Assembly: GCA_036517115.1 (NCBI GenBank)
Contig: DATDYB010000034.1
Coordinates: 1-16,200 of the forward strand
Length of the DNA: 16,200 bases
DNA from: DATDYB01 sp036517115
GTDB taxonomy: Bacteria > Patescibacteriota > Minisyncoccia > Phycocordibacterales > PALSA-1337
Direction of reading: 5' to 3'
Shown: positions 4,942-12,663 of the stretch, one piece after another
Layout of the letters: each line of letters begins with the position of its first letter
Position numbering within the stretch: the first letter of the stretch is position 1
Position numbers and translations under genes: made by a program
The notes under the pieces: model-generated
The model's database searches: none
What the model was told of the DNA's origin: nothing
What the model saw: the letters and a program-made list of their open reading frames with translations, nothing else

Positions 4942-7404
4942 ATGGCTAAAGAGAACGAAAAACCAACAATTAAACGGGAGTCAAAGGGTGTTATTGCACG
5001 AAGCATCACCACCGAAATGCGCGAGTCATATCTCGACTACGCGATGTCGGTTATTACCGCACGCGCGCTACCCGATGTCCGTGACGGCCTGAAGCCGGTG
5101 CATCGCCGCATTCTCTACTCAATGTATGAGATCGGCCTTCATGCCGGAGCGAAGACTCGTAAGTCCGCGAAAATTACTGGAGACGTGACGGGTAACTACC
5201 ACCCTCACGGCACTGTCGCCGTGTATGACTCGATGGTCAACATGGCCCAGGATTTTCGTATGCGATACCCACTCATTATCGGCCAAGGAAACTTCGGTTC
5301 AATCGACGGTGACGCGGCGGCGGCAGAGCGATACACCGAAGCAAAAATGTCCCGTATTGCCGGAGAGTTTTTGCGCGACATTGCTAAAGACACGGTAGAC
5401 TTCCGACCCAACTACGAAGGTACCCGTAAGGAACCAACGGTGCTTCCCGCAGCAGCTCCCAACCTGGTGCTGAATGGCACGCTGGGTATTGCCGTCGGTA
5501 TGGCGACGAACATTCCACCTCACAATTTGCGTGAGGTTGTGGATGCGACCATGCATTTAGTCGACAACCGTGACGCCACCACCGAAGATCTTTTGAAATT
5601 CATTAAGGGCCCAGACTTTCCGACGGGCGGCATCATCTACAACGAAAAAGATATTCATCATGCGTACACCACCGGTCGTGGCGGCATCGTAGTGCGTGGC
5701 GAGGCAGAAATCGTTGAGGACAAGAAAGAACAAGTACAGATTGTTATCACCTCCATCCCGTATCGCGTCAACAAAGCTGAGCTCATCGAAAAAATTGCCG
5801 ACCTGGTGCGTGAAAAGCAGATCGAGGGCATCAAAGGGCTTCGCGACGAATCGGCGAAGGACTTGCGTATCGTGATCGATCTCAAGAGCAGTGCACATCC
5901 ACAAAAAGTTCTGAATTTTATATACAAACACACCCAGCTTGAGGAGGCTTTCCATGTAAACACCGTCGCACTTGTGGGTGGCGTGCCGAAAACCCTTTCG
6001 ATGAAGTCACTCCTCGAGGAATTCATTGATTTTCGAGTGATCGTTATTCGTCGCAGAACACAATTCGACCTACGAAACGCGGAAGATCGAGAGCATATTC
6101 TCCTTGGTCTCAAGAAGGCGCTCGACCATATCGACCGCATCATCAAGCTTATCCGTGCTTCGAAAACTGTTGAGGAAGCGCATGCGGAACTCCGAAAAGA
6201 ATTCAAATTCAGCGACAAGCAGGCGACCGCCATCCTCGAGATGCGCCTTCAGAAGCTCGCTGGCCTCGAACGCAAGAAGATCGAAGACGAGCTTAAAGAA
6301 GTGCAGGCACTTATTGAAAGTCTCAAAGCTCTGCTCGCAAGTGCAAAGAAAATTTTGGGAGTGATCAAGGACGAACTTACTGCTATCAGAGAGAAATTCG
6401 GCGATGAGCGTCGTACTCGTGTAGTGAAGCATGGCGTCAAGGCTATTTCAGATGAAGATTTGATCCCTGATACTGAGACGGTGCTCGTCTACACTGCTGG
6501 TGGATACATCAAACGCACCGATCCGGAAGAATATCGCAAGCAACGCCGCGGGGGAGTTGGCGTGGTGGATTTGGATACTAAAGAAGAAGATTTTGTCACC
6601 AAGTTTGTGACCACCACCATGCATAGCGACCTTCTGTTCTTCACTGATCAGGGTAAGGCCTATCAGATTAAAATGTACGACATTCCGGAGGGCAAGCGCG
6701 CAACTAAAGGCAAGTCGATTATGAATTTCCTTTCATTGACTGAAAACGAAAAAGTAACGTCAATTCTCCCTATGCCGAAAAATGTGAAGGCTGTGGAAGG
6801 ATTCTCGCTTCTTATGGTCACCAAAAACGGCGTGACCAAGAGGGTTGCCGCCAAGAGTTTCCATGACGTGCGCCGAAGCGGTCTTATTGCCATCAATCTC
6901 AAAGACAACGACGAGCTGGTGTCCGTATCATTCTGTGGAAAGGGTGATGATGTAGTGCTCGCAACCAGCCAAGGTCAGTCGATCCGATTTAAAGAAAGCG
7001 ATGTACGAGAAATGGGTCGAACGGCCGGAGGTGTGACGGGTATGAAGCTTTCCAAGGAAGACACCATCATCAGCGCCGATGTAGTGAAGAAGGATGCCAA
7101 GGACGCCTGCCTCCTCGTAATCTCGGCAAACGGCTACGGCAAGAAGACCGAACTCGGTGAATATAAAACTCAAAAGCGAGCGGGATCAGGAATCATCACC
7201 ATGAACACCACTGCGAAAACAGGTGATCTCATTGGAGCAAAAGTAGTAACACCGGAAGACGAGGAGCTCGTAGCGATCTCAAAAAAGAGCCAAGTCATCC
7301 GCGTCGACATTAAAGAAATTCCAACACTAGGACGCTCAACTCAGGGTGTGAGGATTATGAAGTTGCGAGAAGGGGACTCGATCGCCTCGATGATCTGTTT
7401 GTAG
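4942..7404 (+). CDS. gyrA: DNA gyrase subunit A (820 aa)
   Basis: This is the type II topoisomerase subunit that breaks and rejoins DNA and, with GyrB, introduces negative supercoils using ATP. The N-terminal domain has the typical SYLDYAMSVI start, the HRRILYSM and HPHG motifs, and the catalytic Tyr131 in ERYTEAKMS. A coiled-coil region spans about 370-500. The C-terminal beta-pinwheel begins around 505 and contains the GyrA box at 534-540 as QRRGGVG. The canonical form is QRRGG(R/K)G, so the basic sixth residue is replaced by Val. This slightly weakens the call over ParC, but the box is otherwise intact. In the quinolone region the usual Asp-Ser after HPHG reads Thr-Val, while the downstream Asp of VYD is kept. 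The C-terminus lacks the acidic tail of the E. coli protein (875 aa). It ends with tandem TAG TAG. Confidence 0.95.
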   Translation: MAKENEKPTIKRESKGVIARSITTEMRESYLDYAMSVITARALPDVRDGLKPVHRRILYSMYEIGLHAGAKTRKSAKITGDVTGNYHPHGTVAVYDSMVNMAQDFRMRYPLIIGQGNFGSIDGDAAAAERYTEAKMSRIAGEFLRDIAKDTVDFRPNYEGTRKEPTVLPAAAPNLVLNGTLGIAVGMATNIPPHNLREVVDATMHLVDNRDATTEDLLKFIKGPDFPTGGIIYNEKDIHHAYTTGRGGIVVRGEAEIVEDKKEQVQIVITSIPYRVNKAELIEKIADLVREKQIEGIKGLRDESAKDLRIVIDLKSSAHPQKVLNFIYKHTQLEEAFHVNTVALVGGVPKTLSMKSLLEEFIDFRVIVIRRRTQFDLRNAEDREHILLGLKKALDHIDRIIKLIRASKTVEEAHAELRKEFKFSDKQATAILEMRLQKLAGLERKKIEDELKEVQALIESLKALLASAKKILGVIKDELTAIREKFGDERRTRVVKHGVKAISDEDLIPDTETVLVYTAGGYIKRTDPEEYRKQRRGGVGVVDLDTKEEDFVTKFVTTTMHSDLLFFTDQGKAYQIKMYDIPEGKRATKGKSIMNFLSLTENEKVTSILPMPKNVKAVEGFSLLMVTKNGVTKRVAAKSFHDVRRSGLIAINLKDNDELVSVSFCGKGDDVVLATSQGQSIRFKESDVREMGRTAGGVTGMKLSKEDTIISADVVKKDAKDACLLVISANGYGKKTELGEYKTQKRAGSGIITMNTTAKTGDLIGAKVVTPEDEELVAISKKSQVIRVDIKEIPTLGRSTQGVRIMKLREGDSIASMICL

Positions 7405-7407
7405 TAG

Positions 7408-7454
7408 TCCGCACAAGTCGGACTTATGTGTAACATAAGTCCGACTTGTGCGGA
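7408..7454. repeat. 21-bp perfect inverted repeat directly after gyrA
   Basis: 7408-7428 and 7434-7454 are exact reverse complements around a 5-nt TGTAA loop, starting 3 nt after the gyrA stop. The stem is far longer than a normal terminator, and the nearest T tract (7468-7472) is 13 nt away. It may protect the 3' end of the gyrA mRNA or help termination. Confidence 0.85.
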
Positions 7455-7492
7455 GCTTAAAGTTGGGTTTTTCCATAAGAATGTTGCCAAAT

Positions 7493-7535
7493 AAAAAAGA
7501 CCGTCGGTTCTTGCGAACGGACGGTCACTGTTTTT
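7493..7535. terminator. Bidirectional terminator between gyrA and the J-domain operon
   Basis: GACCGTC (7499-7505) pairs with GACGGTC (7520-7526). One G/G mismatch and a GTTC/GAAC inner stem follow, with a TTGC loop. Six A residues lie on the left (7493-7498) and five T residues on the right (7531-7535). It therefore terminates both convergent units and ends just before the stop codon of the minus-strand gene at 7539. Confidence 0.8.
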
Positions 7536-7538
7536 AAC

Positions 7539-8501
7539 TCAGAGAGGTCTTTCCATCTCTTTAATCTCCCTTCTTATTCTGAGACTCTCGCCCGGCGACA
7601 TGATTCCGGAGTTCAGGCAAGCGATATCAATGTCTTCCTCAATGCTCTTGGTTAGATGAGTCATTCCATGAGCCTGGGATAAAGCATATGCCACGGCTTT
7701 TGTTACTTCAGTTACCTCTTCAGTTTCCAGCGCCTTTTTGAAGGGCTGAGGCAGGAGAGAAACAAACTTTTTGTATCTTGCTTCCGCATTCCTCTCCCAT
7801 TTCTTGTTGCCACGGGCTTGCTCGACAATGTCGCGTATACGCTGATATGTCATGGAGAAGGAGATTTTGCCGGTGTGTAGTAGATTGAGAATCATTCTGA
7901 AGACAATAACATTTGAATCAATGATGTCTTCCGAGTCTTCTTCTTTCGCCCTTGCCGCTTTTGCTCCATCTTTAGCATTTTTTACCAACCATTGTGAGAA
8001 TTCTTCGAGAAGCAAGCTCTGGTCGAAGACTGTTTTGAAGCTTGCGTAATGCACATAGCCGTCCCATATTCCCTCATCTCGATGGGTGGCGTAAGCTTCC
8101 ATCGCCTCAAGACGAGATTCTGTGCGTACTTCCATCAGGAAGTTCACTTTTCGGCTGGTGTGCCTGCCGAAGTTGTCAAGTATGGTGTACCCCTTCCTGA
8201 AGAGCGTCTTCATATCGACGACATTGATCTCATCGACCCATCGAGCAACCTGATTTTCTCCCGTTCCGATTTTATCAGTGAGCGATGCTAGGTAGATGGA
8301 GATGGTTCCCGTGAAAAAAGGTAGCGCCCTGTCTCGGATCACCTTTACTGTGTCATGCGCGCCTATTTTTATCGCGATTTGTTTGATAAGCGCAGTCATT
8401 TCCGACTGAGTTTTTTCTTTAAACTCCAGACCTTTTTCTTTGAGTAGGATCCGGAGCGCTTGGGTGAATGGGTCAGCGAGATCACGTTTTTGAATCTGCA
8501 T
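7539..8501 (-). CDS. Hypothetical protein, last gene of the J-domain operon (320 aa)
   Basis: This gene was not recognised. It is a soluble, charged, mostly helical protein with no signal peptide or membrane helix. An acidic stretch, EEDSED, lies near the middle, followed by a hydrophobic helix (SNVIVFRMILNLLHTG) and basic segments with Lys-Trp-Glu. The N-terminus begins MQIQKRDLAD. The start is set by AGAAAGGA 5 nt before the ATG at 8501. An upstream in-frame ATG would run through a terminator hairpin and into the preceding gene, so it is rejected. The gene follows that internal terminator, so it is probably transcribed at a lower level than the upstream genes, or conditionally. It could work with the J-domain protein and the two other unknowns. 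Confidence 0.75.
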   Translation of the reverse strand: MQIQKRDLADPFTQALRILLKEKGLEFKEKTQSEMTALIKQIAIKIGAHDTVKVIRDRALPFFTGTISIYLASLTDKIGTGENQVARWVDEINVVDMKTLFRKGYTILDNFGRHTSRKVNFLMEVRTESRLEAMEAYATHRDEGIWDGYVHYASFKTVFDQSLLLEEFSQWLVKNAKDGAKAARAKEEDSEDIIDSNVIVFRMILNLLHTGKISFSMTYQRIRDIVEQARGNKKWERNAEARYKKFVSLLPQPFKKALETEEVTEVTKAVAYALSQAHGMTHLTKSIEEDIDIACLNSGIMSPGESLRIRREIKEMERPL

Positions 8502-8514
8502 AATTTCCTTTCTC

Positions 8515-8550
8515 AAAAAAGCGGTCTCCGTGCACATGCAGGGAGACCGC
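8515..8550 (-). terminator. Intra-operon terminator
   Basis: A 9-bp perfect stem (8521-8529 with 8542-8550) surrounds a 12-nt loop. On the minus strand it is followed by six T residues (8515-8520). It lies 6 nt after the stop of the 239-aa gene and directly before the Shine-Dalgarno site of the 320-aa gene, so it should reduce expression of that last gene. Confidence 0.8.
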
Positions 8551-8556
8551 GTAGAG

Positions 8557-9276
8557 TTATGGAAGTGGCTTGAAGAGATCGTCATTCTCCTTCTCTTCCA
8601 CTTTCCCTTGTGGTTCTTGACCGCTTTCTACGAGAGCAATAGCATACATTTCGGCTGCCACCCGGTGGACAAACGTCCTGTATCGATTGCCTCGTGCTTC
8701 AGTGATGTACCGCAAGATACCAAACCATTCTTCCTTGAAGGTATCGCGGATGAAGGCTAAACCCTCTCGCCAATCGTCCTCGCTCGACGGTTCTCCATTG
8801 ATGAAATCCTCGAGTTCTTTTGTTTCATGGATGACGCTAAAAGCAATTGCTTCGGTGCCGTTATCTTCGTTCAGAAGTGCCCTAACAAGCGCTTCTCGTC
8901 GACTTTTGTCATCGGTGGCGAGGAAAAACGCAGCGAAGGATTGCTTCAGCTCTTCCTGAAAGCAATGTAGGGTATAGGATGAGCAGTCATCTTGTGCTGC
9001 CGCGCCCCATCGGATCCCTATCGTGCGGAATGTTGTAATGAATTGTTCGGGAGTGATCGTGCCGTGAAGAAGTGATGGCTTGACCACATCTCCTTCGCGT
9101 ACGATTTCCGTTATTGAACTTGGCTTCAGGTTACGTGCAATTTTTGCTACTGCTTCGTCACCTTCCGCATGAGCGATTGCCTCGAGCTTTTGTTCAGCCA
9201 CGAGGGCGCCTTCGAATTTGAAGGCTCTTTCAATCGCTAGCGATCGATCATCCTTTGCTTCTTCAGTTTCCATCAT
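8557..9276 (-). CDS. Hypothetical protein, third gene of the J-domain operon (239 aa)
   Basis: This gene was not recognised. The protein is acidic, soluble and helix-rich, with two Cys residues (in DDCSSYTLHCF) near the middle and an acidic C-terminal tail (KVEEKENDDLFKPLP). No membrane segment, enzyme motif or nucleotide-binding motif was seen. It starts at ATG 9276, 14 nt inside the preceding gene, with AAGGAG 6 nt upstream; a second ATG follows immediately and could also be used. The overlap implies translational coupling and joint function with the 198-aa protein. An intrinsic terminator follows the stop. Confidence 0.75.
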   Translation of the reverse strand: MMETEEAKDDRSLAIERAFKFEGALVAEQKLEAIAHAEGDEAVAKIARNLKPSSITEIVREGDVVKPSLLHGTITPEQFITTFRTIGIRWGAAAQDDCSSYTLHCFQEELKQSFAAFFLATDDKSRREALVRALLNEDNGTEAIAFSVIHETKELEDFINGEPSSEDDWREGLAFIRDTFKEEWFGILRYITEARGNRYRTFVHRVAAEMYAIALVESGQEPQGKVEEKENDDLFKPLP

Positions 9277-9859
9277 TCTCGTCTCCTTGTAGTTCTTCTT
9301 GTTTCTCTTCGGTTTCAGTTTCCCGCCTCAAACGTTCGGCTTTTTTCTCGTCTCCGAGCAATGTATTCGCGAGCACTATCATGATGAGCATGTCGTGAAG
9401 TCCTTGTTCTTCAAAGATAGCGATCACCGTATGTGATTCCGTTTTGACACGGATAGCTGTTTTGAGCTTACTCCATAGGCGCAGGATAGCTGGCGCAATG
9501 GCATCTTTCTTCTCCTTCAATTGTTTGAGGAGATTAATATTCCTCTCATCCTCCTCTTTGTCGAACTCGATTTCCTCAAACGCCTTGATGTGCTCCTCTA
9601 AAGCAAAGAGCTGCTCAGTTTGCTTACGTACGTTTTCGATCACACCGTTATCATCCGCTCTAACTTGTTCGTATAGAGCGAACGCGGCGTAGCCGATGTC
9701 TTCTCGAAGCTTTGGTATGACTGTGGCAATGACCGAGCGAAGCTCGGCTGACTCGCGCCTGGGGCGCGTTGGATCAGGCAGTGAAGGATTTTTAACATCC
9801 CTATTCCGATCGTTTACTTCACTCCGGAGTAGATCGATTACTTCTTCAAGTGCTTTCAA
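9263..9859 (-). CDS. Hypothetical coiled-coil protein, second gene of the J-domain operon (198 aa, TTG start)
   Basis: This gene was not recognised. After MKALEEVIDLLRSEV, the protein has a Pro/Arg-rich linker and then long charged helices rich in Glu, Lys and Leu over about residues 70-135, likely coiled coil. It ends in a Glu-rich tail overlapping the next gene. The start is assigned to TTG at 9859 because AGAAAGGA stands 6 nt upstream and no ATG fits. Upstream in-frame ATGs lie inside the J-domain gene and would give an out-of-character N-terminus. The gap to the J-domain gene is 22 nt, so the genes are almost certainly co-transcribed. Confidence 0.72.
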   Translation of the reverse strand: MKALEEVIDLLRSEVNDRNRDVKNPSLPDPTRPRRESAELRSVIATVIPKLREDIGYAAFALYEQVRADDNGVIENVRKQTEQLFALEEHIKAFEEIEFDKEEDERNINLLKQLKEKKDAIAPAILRLWSKLKTAIRVKTESHTVIAIFEEQGLHDMLIMIVLANTLLGDEKKAERLRRETETEEKQEELQGDENDGN

Positions 9860-9881
9860 AACTGTTCCTTTCTGTTTTTTG

Positions 9882-10163
9882 TTACTGTCGTACGAGTGAT
9901 TCGAGGTATTCTTCGACCACCTGTTTAATGGCAGCATCGATATCCTCAACCACTCCTTTTGAGAGTTTCTCATCATATCCGTGACGAGTCTCGGGGTTTG
10001 AAAGGAGCTTAAAGGCTCCTGCTATTTCCGCGAATTTTGCCGTTGCTTCTTCCGACGTATTCACGTCGGGGTGCCATTTTTGTGAGAGCTTTCGGTAAGC
10101 AGTTTTGATCTCATCAATAGAAGCATCAGGGTTTACACCTAAGAGGTGATAAAGGTTTTTCAT
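9882..10163 (-). CDS. J-domain-only protein (93 aa)
   Basis: This is a minimal DnaJ-type co-chaperone. Residues 3-66 form a complete J domain: LYHLLGV, a helix II with KTAYRKLSQKW, the catalytic HPD at 31-33 that stimulates the Hsp70 (DnaK) ATPase, and a helix III/IV with FKLLSNPETRHGYD. The Gly/Phe region, zinc finger and substrate-binding domains of full DnaJ (about 375 aa) are absent. A short acidic helix of about 27 residues ends the protein. It therefore probably directs DnaK to a specific partner rather than acting generally. The three following genes are the obvious partners. The ATG at 10163 is chosen over a TTG two codons upstream; the Shine-Dalgarno site is weak. Confidence 0.88.
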   Translation of the reverse strand: MKNLYHLLGVNPDASIDEIKTAYRKLSQKWHPDVNTSEEATAKFAEIAGAFKLLSNPETRHGYDEKLSKGVVEDIDAAIKQVVEEYLESLVRQ

Positions 10164-10186
10164 TGTCAAATATCGTTTCTCTTCAG

Positions 10187-10214
10187 ACTATATCATGTTT
10201 TTACGAAAAAGCAA
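10187..10214 (-). promoter_or_regulatory. Promoter of the J-domain operon
   Basis: On the minus strand: TTGCTT, a 16-nt spacer ending in TGA (extended -10), then TATAGT at 10187-10192. The predicted leader is about 17 nt. Confidence 0.6.
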
Positions 10215-10319
10215 GGGACACACAAAACAAGGAGCGAAGCGATTATTTTTTGTGTCATCCTCGTGAAAACGGGGATCCGTGGTGTATCCACAGATGTAGA
10301 ATCTTCTTAGGCGGCATGG

Positions 10320-10328
10320 TGTTATAAT
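10320..10328 (+). promoter_or_regulatory. Extended -10 promoter of the methyltransferase gene
   Basis: TGT followed by a perfect TATAAT at 10323-10328. Only 6 nt separate it from the ATG at 10335, so the mRNA should be leaderless. No good -35 is visible. The remaining intergenic stretch (10215-10319) contains only weak short repeats. Confidence 0.65.
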
Positions 10329-10334
10329 AAACCA

Positions 10335-10853
10335 ATGTTTTCCGACCCGATTAAGAACCTGGACCAGTTTAATGTCGATCCAAGTATGCATGTGGCGGAC
10401 ATGGGGGCAGGCAGCGGTTTTTATACTATTGAGGCCGCCAAACGCGTAGGTTCTTCGGGTAGAGTATATGCAATCGAAGTACAGAAGGATTTGCTGCCCA
10501 AGCTTAAGGCTAACGCCGCGCACGCCCATTTGTTCAACGTTGAAGTGCTGTGGGGAGACATTGAAAAGTTGGGTGGCACACGACTCCGCGACGCATGCGT
10601 TGACCGTGTCATTGTTTCCAACATTTTATTTCAAGTCGAGCATAAGGAGGATTTTTCAAAAGAGGTGCGCCGGATCATAAAACAAAACGGCAAGATATTG
10701 GTCGTCGACTGGTCGGAGGTGAGTCCGCTCGGGCCAAAAACCCTGGTGCCGGAGGTGGTTGCGAAGGCTTTGTTTGAAAAAGCCGGCTTTATATTTGAAC
10801 GAACGATTCGAGCGGGTGATCATCATTATGGGATGGTGTTTAAATGCAAGTAA
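10335..10853 (+). CDS. Class I SAM-dependent methyltransferase (172 aa)
   Basis: This is a Rossmann-fold methyltransferase that transfers a methyl group from S-adenosylmethionine. Motif I, VADMGAGSGFYT, is at 20-31. The acidic end of strand 2 is in VYAIEVQ at about 54-60, and a motif II-like WGDIEKL at about 75. A VDRVIVSNIL strand 4 and GKILVVDW strand 5 follow. The domain is complete but short, with no extra substrate-recognition domain. The acceptor is unknown; relatives in the UbiE/small-molecule and protein methyltransferase groups share this core. It starts an apparent plus-strand operon, with the solute-binding protein ATG 4 nt after its stop. No functional link to the pilins is evident. 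Confidence 0.85.
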   Translation: MFSDPIKNLDQFNVDPSMHVADMGAGSGFYTIEAAKRVGSSGRVYAIEVQKDLLPKLKANAAHAHLFNVEVLWGDIEKLGGTRLRDACVDRVIVSNILFQVEHKEDFSKEVRRIIKQNGKILVVDWSEVSPLGPKTLVPEVVAKALFEKAGFIFERTIRAGDHHYGMVFKCK

Positions 10854-10857
10854 ATTT

Positions 10858-12147
10858 ATGAGTAAATTCCAAATTATATTTTTAAGCCTCTGCATCTTCT
10901 TCATCGTCGTGGGCGTTATCCTCTTTGCCGGGCTTAAAAGCGGCAGTAACCAGGAGCTGCCGCAGGTCACGATCTGGGGCCTTATGAGTCAAGATATTTT
11001 TGCGCAGTATATAAGCAACCTTAACGCTGTGGCAGCAGAGCCTCTCAAGGTAGAGTATATAGAAAAAGATCCTGGCACCTTCGACCGGGAATTTGTGGAG
11101 GCACTAGCACTTGGACAAGGCCCCGACCTCGTTCTCATCTCGCAGGATTTTATTCTCAAGGAGCAGAACAAACTGTATATTATTCCTTACGAGGCAGTGT
11201 CCGAACGTACCTTCAAGGACACCTTTATCGAAGAGGCAGAGTTACTGCTCACCAAGGAAGGGTTGATCGGCATTCCATTTTCCGTTGATCCGCTCGTCAT
11301 GTATTGGAACAGAGATATTTTCTCTGGAGCAGCACTCGCTCGTTTCCCGGAATTTTGGGAAGACGTAACAGCTTATACGCCCAAGCTCGTCAACAGAGAC
11401 AATGCTTCGAATATTTCCGGCGCAGCGGTCGCGCTTGGTGAAGCTCGCAACGTGAATCACGCCAAAGAGATTATCGCCACGCTTTTAATGCAGGCAGGGA
11501 ATCCTATTGTGATGCGGGATGAGAGTAGCAGGGCGGTGTCGGTGATCGATAAGTCCTTCAGTCGCACGCCGTCGCCGATTGAAAGCGTGCTGGGGTTTTA
11601 CACCGGCTTCTCTAACCCAACTTCTCCGATATACACCTGGAACCGCGCCCTTCCAACATCGAAAAATTTCTTCATCTCGGGCGATGTGGCGATGTATTTT
11701 GGCCCAGCGAGCGAAGTTAGCGAGCTTCGGGCCAAAAACCCCCAGCTTAACTTTGACGTAGCGCTCTTCCCACAGCCGAAACAAAACAAGAACAAGCTTA
11801 CCTTCGGCACCATGTACGCCTTCGCCATCCCTCGCAATTCTCCCTCGATCGGTGCTGCGTACTCAGTCCTGAGTACTCTCACCAGCGCCAATGCCCTTAA
11901 AATGTGGACAGACCTAACATACCTACCTCCGGTCCGACGCGATCTTCTTGCGCTGGGTACGACTGACCCCTACCTCTCAATCTTCTACACGTCGGCGATC
12001 ATGGCTCGGGGGTGGCTTGACCCTGACAGCAATGCAACCACGAATCTTTTCCAGAACATGGTTGAGTCAGTGATCAGCGGAAAGGAGCGGGCTAATGAAG
12101 CGGCTGTTCGAACAAACGGTCTGTTGCAGCAGTTAATCACACCATGA
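10858..12147 (+). CDS. Membrane-anchored extracellular solute-binding protein, family 1 (429 aa)
   Basis: An N-terminal hydrophobic anchor (about residues 6-27) is followed by a periplasmic-binding-protein-like fold. It starts QVTIWGLMSQDIF, then LGQGPDLVLISQDF, GLIGIPFSVDPLVMYWNRDIF, FWEDV and a late FFISGDVAMYFGPASE. These are hallmark blocks of ABC sugar/oligosaccharide-binding proteins. There is no lipobox Cys at the end of the hydrophobic stretch, so it is probably a signal-anchored protein rather than a lipoprotein. No ABC permease or ATPase is next to it; instead it leads directly into five pilin-like genes and overlaps the first by ATGA. A role in binding substrates at the cell surface is plausible; transport is not shown. 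The ATG at 10858 is chosen because the upstream extension lies inside the methyltransferase gene. Confidence 0.85.
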   Translation: MSKFQIIFLSLCIFFIVVGVILFAGLKSGSNQELPQVTIWGLMSQDIFAQYISNLNAVAAEPLKVEYIEKDPGTFDREFVEALALGQGPDLVLISQDFILKEQNKLYIIPYEAVSERTFKDTFIEEAELLLTKEGLIGIPFSVDPLVMYWNRDIFSGAALARFPEFWEDVTAYTPKLVNRDNASNISGAAVALGEARNVNHAKEIIATLLMQAGNPIVMRDESSRAVSVIDKSFSRTPSPIESVLGFYTGFSNPTSPIYTWNRALPTSKNFFISGDVAMYFGPASEVSELRAKNPQLNFDVALFPQPKQNKNKLTFGTMYAFAIPRNSPSIGAAYSVLSTLTSANALKMWTDLTYLPPVRRDLLALGTTDPYLSIFYTSAIMARGWLDPDSNATTNLFQNMVESVISGKERANEAAVRTNGLLQQLITP

Positions 12148-12650
12148 CCAGAAAACTTTTTACATACTTCCTCGTGCTTATCGTCGTGATGCAGATGCTG
12201 ACGGTCCCTCTTTTTGCTGTACACGCCCAGAGCAGTGATGGTGGAGATCCGGGAGGGTTGGTGCCGTGTGGCAAGGAGCTTGTGGACAAGACGTTCAAGC
12301 AGAATAACCCCAACGGCCCCGGGCTTATTGACGTGACCATACAGGAATTAAAAAATCCCTGCGACTTTGCGGATCTCATGATCGGCCTCCAAAGGATTAT
12401 CAAGTTCTTTTTTGTGGTGTCGGTGCCCATCACTATCATCGTAGTAGCGTGGGCAGGCATTAAATATTTGACTGCCGGGGGAGACACGGGCAAAATCGGC
12501 GACGCCAAGAAAATGTTCGTACCGGTCTTTTTGGGGTTCCTCTTTATCTTCACAGCCTGGCTCATCGTCTCGCTTCTGGTAAAGAGCTTTGCCAAAGACG
12601 CAGTGGGGGACAACATTATCAACACCTATCTTAAGAACACTCCTAGGTAG
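12144..12650 (+). CDS. Pilin-like membrane protein 1, T4SS pilin/VirB2-like (168 aa)
   Basis: A signal peptide ends in AVHA (cleavage after about residue 28). An external linker with two Cys (42 and 73) could form a disulfide. Two transmembrane helices follow (about 85-110 and 122-145), joined by a short loop of Gly, Asp and Lys residues (AGGDTGKIGDAKK). Signal peptide plus two helices with a charged loop is the plan of VirB2/TrbC-type pilins and of the CPR T4SS_pilin family. This assignment rests on architecture, not on a database hit. It overlaps the solute-binding protein stop by ATGA. It is the longest of the five paralogues. Confidence 0.72.
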   Translation: MTRKLFTYFLVLIVVMQMLTVPLFAVHAQSSDGGDPGGLVPCGKELVDKTFKQNNPNGPGLIDVTIQELKNPCDFADLMIGLQRIIKFFFVVSVPITIIVVAWAGIKYLTAGGDTGKIGDAKKMFVPVFLGFLFIFTAWLIVSLLVKSFAKDAVGDNIINTYLKNTPR

Positions 12651-12656
12651 TATAAT
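12651..12656 (+). promoter_or_regulatory. -10 box of pilin-like gene 2 (leaderless type)
   Basis: A perfect TATAAT starts immediately after the TAG stop of pilin-like gene 1 and is followed by 7 nt and the ATG. The -35 region is weak. It could provide an independent leaderless transcript for gene 2 onward. Confidence 0.5.
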
Positions 12657-12663
12657 TACAGCC

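Noticed and set aside
4728..4949. A 73-aa plus-strand frame in the gyrA upstream region
   Set aside because: It runs over the paired blocks and the gyrA promoter and overlaps the gyrA start. It has no initiation signal and a Ser/Phe/Arg-rich random composition.
5658..6233. A 191-aa minus-strand frame inside gyrA
   Set aside because: It is antisense to a well-conserved gyrA and Ser/Arg-rich as expected for a mirror frame, with no signals of its own.
8557..9859. Reading the helical unknown proteins as phage or toxin-antitoxin components
   Set aside because: No catalytic motif, size pattern or neighbour supports either; a J-domain gene heads the operon instead.
10188..10529. A 113-aa minus-strand frame between the J-domain and methyltransferase genes
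   Set aside because: It covers the J-domain operon promoter and the 5' part of the methyltransferase gene; low-complexity Cys/Arg-rich composition.
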